Shown: positions 35,202-36,890 of the stretch, one piece after another | Layout of the letters: each line of letters starts with the position of its first letter | Position numbering within the stretch: position 1 is the first letter of the stretch | DNA from: an uncultured Bacillota bacterium | GTDB taxonomy: Bacteria > Bacillota_I > Bacilli_A > RF39 > UBA660 | Direction of reading: 5' to 3' | DNA: 36,890 nucleotides | Assembly: GCA_946407495.1 (NCBI GenBank) | Contig: CAMJOB010000009.1 | Coordinates: 1 to 36,890, forward strand | Program-made: the position numbers and the translations under genes | The notes under the pieces: generated by a model | Databases searched by the model: none | Seen by the model: the letters and a program-made list of their open reading frames with translations, nothing else | Told to the model about the DNA's origin: nothing

Positions 35202-36890
35202 CATCGCTTACTTTTAATAATTTTGCATTACGTAGGAATAATCCTAAAGCAGTAATTATTGCGATTAATATACCACCAAATATATATAGTGCATTAACAT
35301 TTCCAAGTACTTCTTCGAATATTGATGGTTTCATGTAGTATTCTACTAAAGCGTTAGATGTATAAATCTTATTATTTTCAGTAACTACTTCTTCTTCGTC
35401 ACCCTCTAAGATACTTTCAATGTCCACAACATCATAATCATCTCTTACTGGATTGTAATATGTGATGTATTCTCTTGTGATACTTCCACCACCACTTACT
35501 TCTCCACTTCTCTTGATTTGTTCTTTAGTTTCTTCATCTCTCATGACGTATTTTCCATTACTGTCAGTATCGATTGGAGTTTCTTTTAAAGCTTTCTCAA
35601 GTTCTAGAGCTTCTTGATAACTATTAGTTGTTTCACTACCAGTTAATGGTGTATTAAATTTGAAGTTTTCTTTAAAGTAATCAAAGATTGAAACATCTTC
35701 ATTTGCTTTTTCTTGTTCTATTTCTTTACCTGTACGATAATCAAAGACTACTACTTTACCAGTCTTATACATTAATACTACAGCACTTGTTTGTGAATTC
35801 AAGTTATTAGTCATAAACAAGATTCCTTTATTACTAAAGTTACTTGGTTTATTTAAAGCTGATTTTAGATCATAAATATTTCCATCTAATCCAAGAACTG
35901 ATACATATTCTTTTTCTGCATATTCATCAATTATTAATGAATTATGATAACTATCTAATTCTTTATCAACTATTTGAATAGTATTATTTTTTACAAATAA
36001 TTGGTTATCATAAGTTAAGTCATAACTCTTCTTATGAACTACTGAATAATTATAATATGTATCTATTTCAGTATCATTATATTCGAATTTGAATAATGGT
36101 CTTGTTATTTCTAGAACTGTTTCAAAATTATATGAATCTTCTACAAATTCTTCGAGATCAAAGTCATATACTCGTAAGTCATCAGTTAAGGCAAAGTTAT
36201 TATAAACATGTATGAATTTATCTTTTGGTGCAGAAATATTTCCTTTTAATTTTCCACCATAGATATATGCATATTTCTTTCCATATGTACTTGCAAGTTG
36301 ACGATATTCATTTTCTTTTACTTGATACTTCTTAGTATTTCTACCATCACTTACTACTACTTCTATTTCACTCTTGTAGTCAGCATCAATTGTATAAGTT
36401 CTTTCATTGATATTTTCATCAACTACTTTAGTTCCACCATTTAGAACTTCAAAATATGTATAACCATCTGCTTCACTAAATTCTAGATTTAGAGTATTTA
36501 TTCCAGATGAATAAATCTTTAAATCAGGTAATCTATGATCAGGAGGTGCATCCATTAATCTTCTTGCACTAAAGTTAACTACTGTTTCTGGTCTTAATAA
36601 ATCTCTTTGATTTGAACTAACATCTTGATTTCCTGTAGACCATTTCTTAACTTTAGGGAAATATCCACTAGATAGTTTTGTATAACTCCATCTATTTGTA
36701 TGGAAATTCAAGTTAGTATAGTAACTTTGTGTAGCTAAATTAGTTTGGTCTGCAAAGTATTGAGTAGCAATATTAGGTAAGCTTAATGAACTTACATATA
36801 CTCCATTTAAACGGTTATTTTTATATATACGGAATGTTGTTAATTGAATATTTTGGTGTACTCTTGTATCTTGTCCATTTACAGCACCTA
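35188..36890 (-). CDS. Giant surface protein, copy 3, C-terminal part; start lies beyond the right edge
   Basis: 567 codons are open from the right edge to the stop at 35188; the frame continues through 36711, so an internal ATG there is not the start. The visible part begins in the last turns of beta-helix block 3 (GAVNGQDTRVHQNIQLTTF). It continues through LRPETVVNFSARRLMDAPPD into the conserved C-terminal domain (EYAEKEYVSVLG, VFDYRTGKEIEQEKA) and ends in the terminal helix IFGGILIAIITALGLFLRN with the basic tail AKLLKVSDEKGD. It is closer to copy 2 than to copy 1 in the linker after the beta-helix and in the SGEVSGGGSITREYI segment. From the two complete copies I expect about 2,690 more residues upstream, but this is not seen. 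Confidence 0.92.
   Translation of the reverse strand, partial: GAVNGQDTRVHQNIQLTTFRIYKNNRLNGVYVSSLSLPNIATQYFADQTNLATQSYYTNLNFHTNRWSYTKLSSGYFPKVKKWSTGNQDVSSNQRDLLRPETVVNFSARRLMDAPPDHRLPDLKIYSSGINTLNLEFSEADGYTYFEVLNGGTKVVDENINERTYTIDADYKSEIEVVVSDGRNTKKYQVKENEYRQLASTYGKKYAYIYGGKLKGNISAPKDKFIHVYNNFALTDDLRVYDFDLEEFVEDSYNFETVLEITRPLFKFEYNDTEIDTYYNYSVVHKKSYDLTYDNQLFVKNNTIQIVDKELDSYHNSLIIDEYAEKEYVSVLGLDGNIYDLKSALNKPSNFSNKGILFMTNNLNSQTSAVVLMYKTGKVVVFDYRTGKEIEQEKANEDVSIFDYFKENFKFNTPLTGSETTNSYQEALELEKALKETPIDTDSNGKYVMRDEETKEQIKRSGEVSGGGSITREYITYYNPVRDDYDVVDIESILEGDEEEVVTENNKIYTSNALVEYYMKPSIFEEVLGNVNALYIFGGILIAIITALGLFLRNAKLLKVSDEKGD

Larger units (their letters stand above)
15331..36890 (-). repeat. Tandem array of three giant paralogous genes
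   Basis: Three units in the same direction: 15331-25125, 25264-35040 and 35188 to beyond 36890. The two complete units are 9,795 and 9,777 bases, with intergenic gaps of 138 and 147 bases. Each gap holds the same elements in order: hairpin terminator, AT-rich stretch, TTTAAA-N17-TATAAT promoter and an AGGAG-AATGGGTG-ATG start region. The array extends past the right edge by at least most of the third unit. Units 2 and 3 resemble each other more than unit 1 at the C-terminus (shared IKRSGEVSGGGSITREYI and KKWST-NQD). Confidence 0.95.

Noticed and set aside
35188-36711. A complete 507-residue gene starting at an ATG at 36711
   Set aside because: The frame stays open to the right edge, and its upstream translation continues to match copies 1 and 2, so this is the C-terminal end of a third giant gene.
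1-36890. UGA-as-tryptophan code of Mollicutes
   Set aside because: Several genes end in TGA at the expected place, including ATGA overlaps, and conserved tryptophans are encoded by TGG.

Overview
The window looks like a chromosomal segment of an AT-rich, strictly or mostly anaerobic low-GC Gram-positive bacterium, probably an uncultured gut Bacilli/Mollicutes-related lineage. The reasons are strong Shine-Dalgarno sites, U-tract hairpin terminators, a class III (anaerobic) ribonucleotide reductase, an MEP-pathway IspH and large secreted BspA/GLUG-type proteins. TGA is used as a stop (for example nrdG, the UDG-like gene and the Crp/Fnr gene), so the standard bacterial code applies. The lineage is inference; there is no rRNA, and I saw no tRNA, CRISPR, phage or intact IS element. 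Layout, left to right: (1) 1-1972, the 5' part of a BspA/DUF285 leucine-rich-repeat surface protein that runs off the left edge. (2) 2059-5208, a tight nrdD-nrdG-dut operon for anaerobic dNTP supply and dUTP removal. It is divergent from a Crp/Fnr-family regulator (5331-5960), with a perfect inverted repeat over the shared promoter region. (3) 5967-11891, a five-gene minus-strand operon: membrane acyltransferase, PaaK-like acyl-CoA ligase, UDG-superfamily protein, IspH and a large polytopic membrane protein. (4) 11892-14797, small genes on both strands: two small membrane proteins, a helical protein, an ASCH-domain protein and a YlmH-like S4 RNA-binding protein, plus a possible small transcript or repeat relic. 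(5) 14802-36890, the dominant feature: a tandem array of at least three paralogous giant genes, each about 9.8 kb and 3,260 codons. The third is cut by the right edge, and a small membrane-anchored protein gene overlaps the end of the first. The giant proteins have an N-terminal membrane anchor, a conserved N-terminal domain, Fn3-like and jelly-roll-like regions, and a glycine-rich domain resembling Pfam Gly_rich and the ALK/LTK receptor glycine-rich region. Three parallel beta-helix blocks built of GLUG-like repeats follow, each introduced by a segment resembling the N-terminal half of streptococcal M26/Zmp proteases. A conserved C-terminal domain and a second membrane anchor complete the protein. 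I found no HExxH protease motif. Copies share promoter architecture and near-identical ends but differ strongly in the glycine-rich domain, which suggests a diversified family of cell-surface display or adhesion proteins. This array is the best candidate in the window for an undescribed system.
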